From Stenopsyche tienmushanensis (Eukaryota; Arthropoda; Insecta; Trichoptera; Stenopsychidae), in assembly GCA_008973525.1 (NCBI GenBank), contig WACJ01000274.1:3596001-3660000 (forward strand): DNA of 64,000 nt, written 5' to 3'. Each line of letters starts with the position of its first letter. The first letter of the stretch is position 1. Of the stretch, positions 25,401 to 40,500 are shown piece by piece. The notes under the pieces were generated by a model, which searched no databases, was not told where the DNA came from, and saw only the letters and a list, made by a program, of their open reading frames with translations. A program made the position numbers and the translations under genes.

Positions 25401-28400
25401 AAAGCAATATGGTGGCTGTGGCATAAAATTTGCATAGGTATCACCCAGTGAGCAAAGGTAGCATTTGGTATCATTGCGATGCATCCAAGACGGTGTCAGG
25501 TTGTATAAACGGAATACAACCGGCAAGGATTCTAACCGTGGCATTTTAATGTAAAGGAATCCTGCCACTTTGACTATGGAGGAAGCACATGTCACTCAAA
25601 GCTTTATCCCACTATACTCACAAAGCTCATCATACCATTCTCACAAAGGCTCTGACGGCCACAGTTTGTTCAGTAAATGAGCAATTAACCACAGCCAAGT
25701 TGTTTAAGGCTTAACTTATTACCGTTTTGCTTTTCTCTTTCAAATAAACCAGGAGACATCATATACACATGTTCGCTCCTCACGTTTGATCCTATGACTA
25801 GTCAACACAAAAATTCACGTGCAGAAATGATTACCGACAAAGACTGCTTTAACTGTCGTACTCACCACTCTTAAAAAGCACAATTTGCATGAATGAATTT
25901 CAAGAAAGAACATTGGATATTACGCTTAATTTTCTCAAAAGCACTACAAATTTAGTCGAGATTTGTTATAATATTTCGTTTTACAGCGTTTTTATTACAG
26001 CGTAACAAGATAACGCAATTACATTGACATTACACGGCAAAAGGTGTTATAAATGCTCTCAAAAGAGTATGAGATTACTTAATTTCAAGCTAAATAGTTT
26101 GCAAACCCCCCATCATATACATAAGATTTATAACTTAACAACCCAACCATATAATGATCAACGTTCAATGCTTTAAACATTTCAAATATGAAAACGATCA
26201 CGGTGCGAATTTTACTCAAAAATATAGAATTTCATGCTCCGATGTTTTTATGAGTGGACATAAAAAAATCATTTTTACAAAAACGAACTTTCGTACGGAA
26301 AAGTAGGTCAAACAGAAATCTGCTCTAATATTTTGGCGCAGTAAAATTCTTTTAATTCCAAGATAAATTTTCGTATTGCTGTGAATTTGAAAATCAAAAA
26401 AGTTAAATCTCGTAATTCGATTTCAATGCAATTAAAAGGCGTGTTTACGCGATAATTGAATAATTCGCGCAAAAAGATTAGCCATTCAAACAAATATAAG
26501 AGTATGCATGTCATAGCAACTCGGCAGCAAATCCGTTTAAATCCTGCGATCATAAATTGTATCTCAACAGCTATGGAATTTTAATGATATTATGCCTTGT
26601 TAATCAATATATAATACATACACTCATCAGTTCATTAGAATTTAAATTATTTATATACGCCTGGGTCTCGTATACTACTGTCATTATACAACACGGTTTT
26701 GATATAGCACGGTTAATGAATTGTTAAAAATAGCATTTTAGATAAACTTGATAATTTTTACCCCAAAAAAATTATTTATTTACTCGAAAACCTTAAAACT
26801 TTAGCTTGGTTGACTTGATAATATTATAGTGACAAACATCCTAAAATTTCAGTCAGATCGATCAACAACTTTTAAGCTACAACTGGCGAAAATTTTGAAA
26901 ATGCAGTTTCCAGATGATCTCGTTTAAAATTTCAATGCGATAAAACTATCAATTTTACTGACTTACCGATCAACCAATGATTCCAGATGCATATAATAGA
27001 TCTTCAGCTTTCTCAAAAAGTTGATTATCTTCGACTAACTGTTGTTTTCGGGCTATACGAGCTGTTTTTGTCTCAGAAAGACTCTTATGGTTCTACCTCG
27101 CTATCAGCGTTTCATCGGTATTTTCAGCAAAGACTTTACAGTAGGTGCCAATAATTATATTTAATGTATTTATAATCTTCAAAATGTTTTTTCTACCATA
27201 ACTTGGGTCACCTATTTAGAAATCATATTGCTAATAAAATTGAAAAATTGTATGAATTTCCTTGATACGATTTCTAAAAAAAAAATGATATCTAATAATG
27301 TTTTAATTTACATGTATATTGATATTTTACATGAATTAAAGTATCCGGATTAATTGTTGTGATTATCATAATTTATGAATACAATCTGAAAAAATCGATA
27401 AACTTCTTGTAAACGAATTAAATATAGCGAAATTTTAAACATCCATTATACTCTATACGAGGAATTAATCCCACTGGGCAATATTACGCTAGTCGCTAGC
27501 TTTGTCAGGTTAAAACGTGGATTTTAACGACGCCCATAATAATCCATCGATGTCAATTACACCACCTAGGCAATTTCGATATGCTTAAACTGCCAGTGTT
27601 TCAGTGAAATTTTATTGGACCGCAGGTGGATATTGTTCTCATAATTAGCCTCCATAACAGTTTAGTCCCTGCAATATGTAATTTAAGAAAGCATATCGCC
27701 ACACCATGAATTAAATTTATTAAAACGTGCTGTTCCAGTATACGCCCAATTTGCTGCCGTCACTTGCATACCTCGCAGCTACTACAATGCCCAGTGGACA
27801 CCAAATAGCGTGCCCTGTATAATATACCATTACCTCTTTTCCTCGTTAAGGTTTCATCATATTTCTTCATTTTATGGTTAATTAATTTTATGAACCCCCT
27901 TTCCGCAAACAATTCTTGCGAAAGAAACACCGGAACACACTCGGAACTGTGTTCCCGCAAAACAAAGTGCGATGAGGTCGGATTGTACAAAGGTTGATTT
28001 TGCGAATTTGTATCGTGTTCGTTGTGCTTAATTGCAGTTGTCTGGAGTTTGAGAGGTGCAGGGAATTCCTCGATGACTCAATTAAGATATACGAGACACA
28101 AAGTCGACAACAATCCAGCCATTTAAATTTTCCTTGGGATAATAAAGGGTTTGTCTCAAAATTTGGATCATTTACTATCCGATTGTTTCTCTTTATGTAC
28201 ATATTTCATTTGAATTTTGAAAAGCCATCAACGATTATTGAAATATATTGGTAGCACTATTGATGATGTAATACCAAAATTGACCACTCTCTGATAAATA
28301 AGTTGCATATGCATACACAGCATAAACAATTAGCATCCTCTTGTGGTAATGCTACCGCATTCGTTAAATAGTTGACAAAGTATATTTGAGACTCATGTAT

Positions 28401-31400
28401 GTTGGGAATTCGTAAAGTTCACTAAGAACAAATTTATGTGAGTTCACAGACATGGTATCATTTATTATTATATAATGGTTGCTGAAGTCAGCGATAGAGC
28501 TGTTTAATGTTCGCATTTATGCACATCATGAGGATGTTTTGGATTTAATTTGTGGTATAACTGATCTAAATCATTATCCCAAATTAATCGTCTCAGTATT
28601 TATTTTTCCCAGAAGCCCAGGAAATCAGGTCAGGTCTGGATCAAATCTATTGGCACAGTCATTTTTATTCCAAATGAACACCATGCTATGAGATTGGTTC
28701 AGAACCGTGTCAGGATTATCTATCGCGATTTATATCTTCCGCTCGTTTTACTTTACAACAATCCCTCGATTAACGCGATTAATTGGTTACGCAAAAGCGT
28801 CACAGTGTGTAAAACCATTCAATCAATGTAAATTTCGTACAAGTACTATCAAAGTTTCAATCGATAAATTTATCATCATATATAAAATGATGCTTTTTGA
28901 CCTTACCTAGGTCACTATCTCAATTATTGTACAGAAGCACGACAAATTAAGCATGATTTGAACAATCATTATATCGTGAAGTCTTAAAATGACCCATTTA
29001 ATCGGGATGGGAAGTTTAGGACATTTTTGGGAATTTATCTCTCTATTTATAGTTTTCAAAATGCTATAATAAAAAATGTCTATAATTTTAATAATATAAG
29101 TATTTAAAAAAAAATCACAATAAATCTCACTAAGTAAATATATGCGTTATCGGATAGGCGATCCTCATAGAAGACTTTTCTAGGGAAAAGCTTTTTCATG
29201 TAGTGGTTTCGCATTACCTTCTATATGTGTCCTAATTAGGATAAGGTTATTTAAATAGGATTTTTTACGAATATATAAGAGAGGTTCTATAAGTGAGTAG
29301 AAAAATTATCTTTATTTTTAAATGATATAATTATATAATATATTTAAAGAGCTTCTCAAGTTAAAAACGTTTTAATTATATTCATACAAAATATTGAATT
29401 TTTCCTCCTTCAGTTCCTTATGAGAACATGTTCAGATTTAAGTATAAAATATGTTATGAAGTTGCATAAAATATTAGCCCAGGATTCAACCCACTATATG
29501 AATAGTTTAGAGAAATTCTTATAATGCATATATTGCTGTCGATCACGAATATGACATTTATATCAACGGATTTATGGTAAATTTTCGCGCCTTTTTCTTT
29601 TACGCTCTTACAATTATAAATCAACTGAAACACGTCAATATTTTGAAATGCAATAAATGTTTTATATATAAAGATCTTTTATAAGACTGTTTAATATTTT
29701 TTTGCACAGTATTCAAACATTTTGACCATTGATTCTTCGTCCGTTGAAGAACTCTGCGTTCCTAAATTTTTACGGTTTCCAAAGTCGGGCTCTTCGGGTA
29801 CATAAATTCACTTCCTTAATATTTCCGCTACATCGGCGTTTCCCTCGGGTCCAAATAACACCATGACTTCTTGCCCACAAAGCAGAGTTTATGAGAAACA
29901 GTGCCAAGTTTGCGTCGGAAAATATTGCCCATTTTCACAATCATTACTCCTTACACACATAAGCAGAGTGTAAGGCTAGTTCCTCGACTCATTTGCAAAT
30001 ATGTACACGCGATCCGAATAGCCTAACCCAGTAATAAACATGGAATAATTCATAAGGATATTAATGTGCTTACGTGGAAACTTACGGAATTTATGATGTT
30101 TGGAAGCGAATAATTGAATCGTAACGAATGGCGTCCATTTACAGTGGCATCATTGCATTTTATCGTTTTTCTAATACAAATTCGACACGTTTTAAACGAC
30201 GATGCTAAAACGCATCACTCCCGCAATATTAATCTAATTTTGCATGACAATAACTTGAGATGTAAAATCCGAAGTACCTCCATAAATATTTTTGGGACTC
30301 CGTATTCTAGATGACTCGTATCTCTTTAATATATGCGCAAAATAAAAATATCCAAAGAGCGCTTTTATTATTTTTATATGGGGTGGATTGAAGAGATTGA
30401 CCCCGGGTATAATATAAAAGATTTTATTCGAAATTGTCTCGTAAAAAAATGGTAGTGACGCTTCTACGAAATAACTGTCATTTTTTATGCGCTATGGGCA
30501 TATCCATGACAAATATACGATAATTTACATGCGTACATGTTTGTTCTTGGCGTTGAACGCGCCGACGAAATCGTGTCAAGATTGCGTGTATGCATGAGAA
30601 AAAAAATTAATTACAGACGAGACGTCAGCCTCCTTCAGTGTTGTATGATAATTAAGAAGGAGAGGGTTGGACCACCGCTGAGCCAACAATAAACAACGGT
30701 CATAACAGGCCATTAGTTAAGGATTTACCTGTGACCAAAGGATATAAAACACAATGGCGATGTCGTAACTCGGGTGGTGCCCGAATAAAGCAAAGAAAGA
30801 GGGTAAGAGCTTCATTAGGCGCAAATGGCATCCTTAAAAATTACAAGCATATAAAATGTTAAGGGATAAAGTAACCCACTCGTCGCTAATGGTGCCCAGC
30901 TTAATATGACTTGTTGATGTAATACAAAACTTTAATTTTTTTAATGGACCTACTTAATTTTAATAAATCTGACAATTATTATAATGATCTTAATAAGCGA
31001 ACAATTGGTAATATGAAGATGGATGCAAGTCGAGGCTACACCTTATCAATCATCATGTCATACTATTTTTAAGATGCAGATGTGCTCCATAGAAGACATT
31101 CACATAGGTATTGACCAATATATTAGTCAAGCGACGCCAATTTCGACTGGTTCGAAATCTAATGTAAAATTGTGTTTTATTTACACTATTTAAAAATTTC
31201 CCAAAAATGCGCACGAACTTTTGGACTATTCTGATATATCTCTGATAATTACTCTATTAATTTTTGCTCCTGATGTATCTTATTCGTGATTCAAATGATC
31301 ATCTGTGATTTATTTATATTGCATCTTAAACTCGGATACAATTAAATAAATCCTGCAATTCACCAACTTATTGTTGATAATTGATATGATGATTGCCAAT

Positions 31401-33388
31401 TGTCCGAGTTTCATTTTGACATCGTGCTGCCCAATATGAATTTATTCATTTTTTTAAATGTTATGATTTTTTTGCTATGGTTATTGACTAATTGATGAAA
31501 GTCTTTTAAAAGCATAGTCGCGTAATTGAAGTGCTTATGTATGTCTGAGCTGCCCGGAATCACCAGTATTCGTTCTCATATTGTTAATTATACTTTCCGC
31601 CTCCTCCACAAAAGATTTTTTGTGGTTATATAGTTGTTTGTTTAATTTTCCTCCGTAAAATCAGGCTCATTAGCTTCGTATTTATGAACAAAGCGAAGTC
31701 CTCTGCGTTTGCCAGATGGTGTATCTCAATGCGGTTCCTCCAAGAAACACTTTGTACACGGCGCTATTAATAAATATTTTTTTTAATATTTGAGAAGCGA
31801 TTTCATTTCTGATTGTAAAAATCTCTTTAGTTGGTTGATATATGATTTATGGCGCCGTTATATGATGGTCTGAAATTGCCAATGTGGTGGTGCAGAGGAA
31901 TAAAGCTTGAAATACAATCGATTGCCTTGTCTCGTGTTAAGTCAATCGTACGAAGAAAATCCAATCAATTCATCTGCAGAGCGCGTACTGCGTCCTTCTC
32001 CAGCCTGAAGAGCAATCCGGATCTAAGCCCTCGGTACAAAAGTAAATTCTTTTATCGTTGCGACAAAGGGCTTTTAAAAGGATTTTCTTTAAACCTCCCA
32101 CCACACCCTCTTGTGAACCCCATTCTTGGTTGATCTCATGTCTATCTATTCACCCCTTCCAGAGCAGATTCTCAATCTCCCTGTCACGATTCTCCACCGC
32201 TTCCGCGATAGCGCAAAATAAAATGTTTTGAAATAAGCATTTTTCATCAGCCATTCATTTGGAGTTTTCACATTATATTTTCCTTCGGAACTTCCATCGC
32301 ACTGAATAAACCTCCTTAATGAAATCCCCGATCTGAATCGAACTTAGTTTCTTTTAAGTTTATTCGCCTAATCCAATCGCCATCCAAACAATTCGATGGA
32401 TTAAATATTTCATCCGAGCGTCCATTAAATTCTAACGACCCCCGTCTGATGCTAATTGATCAACGATGATCATAAAAATATTTTTTACAAGGCAAAATGA
32501 GTTTTAATCGCAATAAATCGTCGATATGACGCTTATGAATTTCAACAAACTCTACGCATTTGAATCATAAATTCAACCCGCGGGTGGTTATACTAACGAC
32601 TTTTTAATGGTATTGCAAAAATAATATCAGAGTAAATATATCACTCGAAACAGTTTTCGATTTGCATTTATTACCCTCTTATACATTTAACACCTTCACT
32701 GACCTTTTTTTCGTATTTCCGAGAATCTATTTGAATACTAAATAAAACTCCTCTATGTATATTGCATTATTTGCAATCCAAATGGAATGGTCTCCCGGTG
32801 ATTTCGCATAAAGATCGGACCGAATTTGCATAGCAAACGGCCCTCAGCATTTAGGTCAATTAAGATCTTATCCTTTATTTTTATCGTCAAGATTTTAGCG
32901 TTTATTTATGTGATACCTGATTGAATGGCAGTTAAAAGTAAGAATATATACGTCCCTTTCAACTAATCAAATTGGGCAAAAGGTCAATTACATCTTCTGT
33001 GATTGAATCACAGGAAGAAACTCTTTCCATTGAAATTGAATGTAAATATATAAATTATAAATATATCTAATATTGTATTTAATATTTTAAAAAAATGTTT
33101 TAAAAGGCATTAATTCTATTGGGACGTAATATATTTAAATTTCTATAAGCCATGTGAGTAAAACATGAAACATTTTCAATGTAATTCAAATATTATTTGA
33201 TGGTTACATTGTGTGAATCGGAAGTCAGTTAGCCTTTTATCTATCATACGATGTTTAGTATACCAATAAAACTATATTGTTTGAAGCACTATTATTATAT
33301 ATCTTAATATACAATAATGATTGATTCGAATCATTTATTTTTTTTAAATTTGAGTTCCCGGACAGTGAGTAATTGGTTCTTTGCTGAA
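19456..33388. other. Long non-coding stretch, no gene seen
   Basis: Many short open frames overlap on both strands, especially at 20.1-21.3 kb, but none has recognisable domains or plausible exon borders that join up. One member of a dispersed repeat pair lies at 21547-21640. Otherwise I see no bounded element, tRNA or other RNA gene. Confidence 0.5.
21547..21640 (+). repeat. Dispersed repeat P, copy 1
   Basis: AGTGGATTTTTACGGATGAT, then AATGGCGGACAAGCAAATATA, ATCTAATACTAT and CTCAAAGGGTTAAAA match the sequence near 56.83 kb closely and in the same order. Two copies 35 kb apart show this is a repeat. It has no coding capacity and no visible terminal repeats. Confidence 0.7.
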
Positions 33389-33468
33389 GACGTGCCCTAT
33401 TCCGTGGCGCGCACGGTTTCCCGATCTGACACCACTGGATTTCTCTGTCTGGTGACGTGCCCTATTCC
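33389..33468. repeat. Pair of 15-bp direct repeats
   Basis: GACGTGCCCTATTCC occurs at 33389-33403 and again, identical, at 33454-33468, 65 bp apart and inside a locally GC-rich patch. The second copy directly adjoins the decayed inner end of MITE copy C. It may be a duplication made by insertion or slippage. Confidence 0.65.
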
Positions 33469-33469
33469 A

Positions 33470-33687
33470 CAAAACTAAAACTAAGTAGAAGTAGAGAATT
33501 TAGAAGTTGATATATCTCATTCGTTTGCACATTTTTTGAGAATTTAAAGTATTTTTTCAAAATGATGAGGAAAAAATCTATTCCGCTAACCCTGACACTT
33601 AGAACATAGAGTCTATGTGTAAAACGTAGCAAAAGATCCTTCTAACCCCCAAAAAAATTATGTCGATCCATTTGCAAAACACCCTAT
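33470..33687 (-). mobile_element. MITE family M, copy C (one end only)
   Basis: Read on the minus strand, the sequence begins with an ATAGGGTGTTTTGCAAATGG end at about 33687. GGGGGTTAGAAGG, TTTTGCTACGTTTTACACATAG, CTATGTTCTAAGTGTCAGGG and GTGCAAACGAATGAGA follow, the same order as in copy E. The other terminal repeat is missing, so this is a truncated copy in the opposite orientation. Confidence 0.7.
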
Positions 33688-36203
33688 GTATTTTTGAAAA
33701 TTTAAGAACGATTAATGTTTGAATCCACTTCGTTAATATTTTTTTCTTGAATTATTTCAGAGATTTTATTTCCTTAGAGTATTTTCTTTCCTTCAAAGTC
33801 AATATATTTTTCTCGCTTGAAGTTTTCATTAAAGAGTTTGGTTGAATTATGTAAAATGCTGGAAGATGTTTCCCAAATTATTTATATGTTCCTCATACAA
33901 AAATGTGCTCTTTTATATTAATAATATTTACCGAGATGATAATCTTGCTCGTGTTGGGCCTTCAAAGCGTCTCTTGATAAAATAATGAATGCGTATCTCA
34001 ATTGTGAACAGCCTGAAAAGGACTAGCTGGGAAATTCCGAGAAGTCCTCACAATGTCGACATGAGCTAATATACATTTTCACAGCTACTTCTTGAAGAGA
34101 TGAGTTAACCGCCACTCGAGCGATACTAAAATAAGTAAAGGAATAATAATAACTTGACAATATAATAATAATGGCAAGGCACGCAAGAAGAAGTGACTAA
34201 CACGCGCCTTGGGTATTTATTTCAATCCTGGCATAAGGAGAGTTTTGTCGCCGCCGGTTAAGAGAATAAACTTTCCCTATGCGCTTCAAAGACCGACTCG
34301 CAATTATTCCTAGCCTTTCGCGTTCCTTTTAAAGTGACATTCCTTCCGGGAAAAGAGCTCCCCTTCCTTGTTTAAACGTTTTGATAATAATCGCTCTTTC
34401 TCCGAGCCAACTTCGGGGATTCCACCTAGAGCGATTCCAATTTTTGTCAACACATGCACTCTATAGGCTCAATCCTTGCAAATGATAGGGGGGTCATTAT
34501 CTTCCTGAATAAAGGATAACGATCACGTGCTCCATTCTTTTGAGCTCAGAATACAGTTCCAATGCTTCCTAAATGAGCGATATTATTTTGGCAGCCTTAT
34601 TTATTTCCAAAACATCGATGCCGAATAAAACAAGTGCGCCGAAGATAAACGGCTTTAAATATATAATTCATGGTGTTCCAAATCTCTTTGAAAGTTGGCG
34701 CTCGACCAAATCCATGTGCAATGTTAAATGCGTTTTTTAAAAATCGGGCAGATGCTTTCCGCCTAAAGTTAAACCGAAACTTTCCTATTCGTTCTTTATT
34801 ACTTAGCGTCGGCTACAGTTCTCAATGAAGACTTTCTGTGAATGTAAATGACAAATTCAAACGATTATATAATGTACTGAAAATATCACATTCATGTCCC
34901 CAATATATAGATATTAGATCTCCGACATTAACTAATTAACACTCAACCAGCGGGCCACCCGGATGAACGTAGCGAAGAACTCTTCACGATACTTTTTGTA
35001 TACAAAGATTCAATCACCTTATTTTTTTACAATGATTGCTTTTACTTTTAAGCACAATCATTCACGCCAATGTATTAGACAACATGTATAACGAAAATGA
35101 TGATTGACGCTTCGCCATACATGTCCATGACGTTCCGATCAAACTTTTATAACATCACATATTAATCAAAATTTCTTGGATAAATATAATTTAGAATGTT
35201 GATATGACACTTAAAGGAAAAAAATCATTAAATTAATATGGTTTGAATTTAATCGATATTATAAAGACATGACAAGAGATCTGTAAATTAATATTTTATA
35301 AATTTTTTATGCTACAATTTTAGCCACGTCTATCGAAACCCTAACCATCTTGTATTGAAAGTAGTCGAGATTTATATAACAATAATTAATGTAAGCTACT
35401 TGTAGACAAAAAATCAGCTTTATACGTTTGAATTTAATGTCGGTATATACATTTATTCAGATTTATAAAAATATTAATGTCTGCAATGCTGAAAGCTTGG
35501 TAGACCGTAATTTTCCTGATTTACACTGTATAAACACTGACTGAAACAAAAAATAGCTTTGTAGAAATGAGTGCAAAATTTTGGTTGCTGCCTTCGGTAC
35601 AATAACTGATATAATAGATCTGTATTGATGTATTTTTTTTTTAAATTAATATGTAAAGAACCAATTAAAAAATATAAAAATTTAAACGAAAAGCGAACGA
35701 AGAATAAATTTGTGATAATGTTTATACATGAAATTGATATCCTTGGGCATATTATGAATATATTTAAATTATGAATTAAATTTGATCTAATAATCAAGGT
35801 TTGATGTTAATTCATTTAAAACCTTTATATGAATTTGTAATCATGAAGAATTTCTTAAATAGGGTCGTATTAATATTGGGAGGTAGTAAAGAGTAGGGGT
35901 AGTAATTTTTGTATGTTTTTTATGGGGTAAATCGCATAGGGAAAGTATTGATTGTATTCAAGTATTTCGATCGATTGATGGTATAAGATGGATCATTCAT
36001 GATCTGGATAGTTGGAGGTACATCGTTAGTCATATGTGTATATTTTACATATTTATAATTGTAGATCTATGATCTATTTAAGTTAAAAAAACTTCATTAG
36101 CGTGAATAAAAATCTTATTCTTGTAAGTATTTTATATTACACGCTTCAAAGTGCAAAGTGAAAAGTCGTCGCAGAAATAAGATTAATTCTGTCCAAGAGC
36201 TTT

Positions 36204-36950
36204 TTACTTGTTCAGGGGCGAAGAAACGATTCCTAACGTCCTCTTTAAGGCTTTTAACTTAAAGATTGTTTGATTAGTAAACATGGGAAGAAAAAACTCT
36301 GTTTTTTCTTTAATCGCTCTCAAGATTGACAAACGAAGTGTTTTCTTGTTGTCGTTTCGCTCCCGCTCTTTTACACCCCCCAGCCACAGCGTTTGTGTGT
36401 GCATCCGTCGCAAAGTCCGAAGTAATATTGCGTTCCATAAGCAGTGGAAATCTCGGTTAATTCCGGATGGCGGGGAGACTTTAAAAAGCTTCGGCTACTT
36501 TTAAATTCTCCCGTTTTAAGTGGATTAAGTCGCTCTTCGCCCGGGAACTTTAGGCAACACGGGGGGGCGGAAAAACCCGGGGGCGTAACGGTTGTACCTC
36601 TGCCAAATGAACGCCGGGCCTATGTAGAGTCGGGGTACATGCCCAAACAAAATTTGCAATGTAAATTGTTTTTTATTCAAATGTGATTGTATATAAATAC
36701 AAAAATCGTGTTCCGCCGCACGGGCGTGTTTCGTGGGCCCCCAGTTGTTGAAATGTTGCACGCGAGCTTTCAACTTGGGCTGTTTTCGCATTTTGTTATT
36801 ATTTTCGGTGTATGATTCCGAAAATGAAATCCGAGCGAAACCGATCCGATGAAGGTTAACAGCCACGTTGACTTGGGGACATCCGCCACCCCCCCAACGG
36901 GGAGTCGTAGGTTTTCTTAATCACATTTTGTTGATCGCGCCGTAGCTTTA
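36204..36950. other. GC-elevated block without recognised gene
   Basis: Base composition rises well above the surroundings, with runs such as CACGGGGGGGCGG near 36558 and CCACCCCCCC near 36888. Open frames of 70-113 codons occur on both strands, as expected when stop codons become rarer in GC-richer DNA, and none looks like a known protein. It could be an enhancer or promoter-like patch in the putative intron; nothing in the sequence proves this. Confidence 0.35.
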
Positions 36951-37403
36951 AGTCGAAGTTTTTTTAGCGTTCAGCTTATACATAATTTATAGCATTAAAA
37001 AGGATTAATTTATGTCAATATTAAGAGAAAATAAACAATGAGGCCAACGGGGAAAATCGTTTGAAAATATCTTCTGGACAAATATTGAAATACTTAAATT
37101 CATATTTGCATTGTAAAATATTGTAAAAATAAAAACTTAATGCTAATATTATTTTTGTTTATAAAATATAACAACTAAAATTATTGCCTGAAATATATGG
37201 ATCAAAAGCATACAGATTTTAATTATTATTTAATAATATTTAGAATAGATTTTGAGTATTTGCAATATCGTTTTAGCATTTAATTAACACTTTTGACGCC
37301 TTAGAAATTAAAATATAAATAATTTATTTACTCTAAATAGATTAATCAATTGTTGGTAGCTTAGATCCTGGATATTAATACAAAGGTTTTTTAAATATTA
37401 ATA

Positions 37404-37590
37404 TGTATAAAGGTTCGGACTCAAATCCTGATTGTGGATAAAATTTTCACCGTATCAACAAATTTGGGCGATCGGAAACATTAATATTTCTGATCGATCG
37501 TCTCGATCCAGGTTTACCCTGATTTCCTGGATTTAAAAAAATAAATACTGAGGCGATTAATAAAGTCATGCAAGAACGCCCATGAATCAG
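37404..37590 (+). mobile_element. tRNA-like SINE, copy 1
   Basis: GGTTCGGACTCAAATCC at about 37412 resembles the internal B box of a polymerase III promoter. A body (CACCGTATCAACAAATTTGGG, GATCGGAA, ATTTCTGATCGATCGTCTCGAT) and tail (CTGATTTCCTGGATT, ATACTGAGGCGATTAATAAA) follow. The same parts recur in order at 63.68 kb, so this is a dispersed repeat. No clear A box is seen, so the head is decayed or incomplete. Confidence 0.6.
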
Positions 37591-40500
37591 TGATTGAATT
37601 TGCAACAATAACTAAATTATCTTTATATATAATGATAATTTCGCTACTCATTCATAGATTCTCTCCTTTCCTACCTTTCCAAACAATTCTATCCTTATTT
37701 TACTACGTGTGGAAGGCAAATAGGGAAACCATCACATTAAGTCCTTTTCTTAGTAAGATTTCCTACGAAATGTATCTTTGATTAATTGGCAATAATATAT
37801 CATTAAATGATTTAAAATAATGAAGAATTGTTGTGGAAAAATTATGCGGCAAAAATAATTTTATCGTCTTTATAACAAATTATCTTGGTTTTTCCCTGTC
37901 TGTCAAATATTTTCCGGTTGCGGAACGACAATAAAATTTTCCGTTAAACGTTCCAAATATTCGCGTTTTTAACTCATCCCCATCCCCTAAACACAACAAG
38001 ATTTTAATATAATATGTTTATATTTAATCTCCGACGTTGCGTTATTAACATTTTTTGCGTTCAGTTAGCTGTATAATTTTGAAGAAAGTGATCGAAAGTC
38101 TAATATGAATTGACAGCGTCGCCTTGGAACCTCTTTCTTCAAGTTTTCAGAAGGGTCTGTCACTTTTAATAACGTCATGTAACGTCTATATCTTTGGCCT
38201 CAAATTCATTTCCGTGTTTGCGTAAAATATTTGCGTATATTATAATTAATTTCATAATAATAAACTATGATTAAGGCGGCGATATTACTCCATAGCGTAA
38301 TAGTCGTCATTTTTGTGGAAAAAATAATTTTATGCTTTGTTATATTAATATATTATAATAGATTTGTTAATTTTGTAGTTTAGCTCGTTCTGGGTTATCT
38401 TCGGATGTATTCTTAAATACATTTTCGACGTAATTTAACACAGCCATATAAATATGGATGTATCCCTTAGATTATGATCTAGGTCTTATTTTAAATATCG
38501 TATGAAATTTGTAGATCCAGCATTTAAGGGTGTATAAAATAATGCAGGCTATGTCAAAGCAATCTTTTGAGTTACAATTTATCTCTGTAAATGAAGTCCT
38601 CTTTTGCTCCGTTTAATAATTTCTGCATTCTCTTATTCTCCATATTTCTCAATCCTGTATTATCGTCCCCTTTTTCCCGTGACTCATAAATTTGTAAGGA
38701 AACGCTCCTCACATTTCTTCGGTTCGATCCTCCCCGTTTATTCATTCATAGCACGCAGCACTTTTTTTTCTCCGAAAGCGAGAAATTGTTTAATGCCGTT
38801 TTAAGTCACTAAAAATGGAAAAATATTATATTTTCACCCCTACGCGTCTTAGTGTCCCGATTATTTATATATTTATAAACTCAAAAAAATTTTGCAATCC
38901 CCTAATTATATCATAAATTCATGTTAATTTCAAAGAAAATCGGCGTACAAATATAAATAATGATAATGTTATCATTGATTTGTATATGACGATAAATGTA
39001 AATAGATTTAGATATAGTGGCGCCATCTATTGGCGTATTCAAAAACTATCATCGTATAATTTTTTAAATTTGATTAAATATGATAGTTTGCTATTTGAAA
39101 TATGCAAATAATATTGATTATTTTTTTTATTGTTTTAGCTGTTAAACTATAATTTTTACCCTTCAAATGCAACTCCAATAACTTGGAAGATAGGAAGTAT
39201 TCTATTCATCGTTAACTAGAAGCAAGCTTATTTACAATTCAATTTTTACTGTTTCAACAGCTTTTCAAGGAATTTATTTAAATGAAAGAACCTAATCAAA
39301 ATTATTCACAGTTATGCATTGGAGTATGAAATCATTGAGATTGTCTATTGACTTTTAAAATTCTATTTACATTTTGAAATACGGAGAAATTTCGAGACAT
39401 CAGTAGTAATAATACATCCAATATCGTCTATCGATCATTAAATTTTGTAGATCATCACCTACTTATAATTGTATTTAATAAATCTTAATTAATCCAAATT
39501 TAACCATATTTTGATAATAATGAGATATCAAATAAACGGAATCTATGCGGAATAAATCTATGCAAGTGTCTATAATAAAATTTTATTTTAAGCGCGTTCC
39601 TATGGACACACATTTGATATATAGTCGTACGAAAGCTTTTAGATATCATCGTATTATTAATGTATTTTATTGTTTATGATCACATAAAAAAATTCGCAGA
39701 TGTTTGTCGATAAATAATAGCATTCCCACTGCAAGGAAGATAGAAAAATTGAATTTGAATGAACAACTTGTTCAGCGACTCAATGCATCATCTCTCGGAA
39801 ATAATCGATGTCAATTCCATCCGGATTTTTTTTTATTCGACAAACTTAGCGCATTATCCCGCCACGGAATGATGCTAAATGCTGAAAATATGCCGGGAAA
39901 ACTTCGCAATTTTCCTCGACTCTGCGACATTACTCATTTTTATGTTGCAAAGTATCGATCATTTTACATTAAATTCTTTTTCTAGTCGCATTATTCCCCA
40001 AGACGTATCGATATGGCGTATCATAAAATGTTATTGCCGTTTTTATTCACTTTCTAGCGTTATTCCTTTTAAGGGTCTTTAAAAGAAATAAATTATGCAT
40101 ATAAAAACATAAATTTCGCCCGGTACAAATATAGACCTTACGGAGGAGTCTACATTTTATATTTTATTCTCATATAAACCCACGCTTCATTGTTTCTTTG
40201 CTATACATTCTTCATTGCTACGATTTGGATCTAATTTTGATTGCAAATTCAAGTTGAAATTGCTTATTATTGTCGCTATTCATAATCTTGTATAAATTCA
40301 TTATTGCTTCTAGAGTTTATTTGAACATCTGCCTGGATGTTTGTTTTTGGGAAAATAAACGATACTTACGGATGTTTGCAGTCGTACAGATTAAAGTTCA
40401 CTCCGAGATGAAAGTGATGATGGAAACGACGGGAGTTTTGTTTGATTTTTGAAAACTCGTTTCCGAAAAGTTACTCGGTCGGAAAATTGCGATTATTTGC

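Noticed and set aside
36525..36866. 113-codon minus-strand open frame
   Set aside because: Lies in a GC-elevated block with equally open overlapping frames on the other strand; sequence is basic and aromatic without known motifs.
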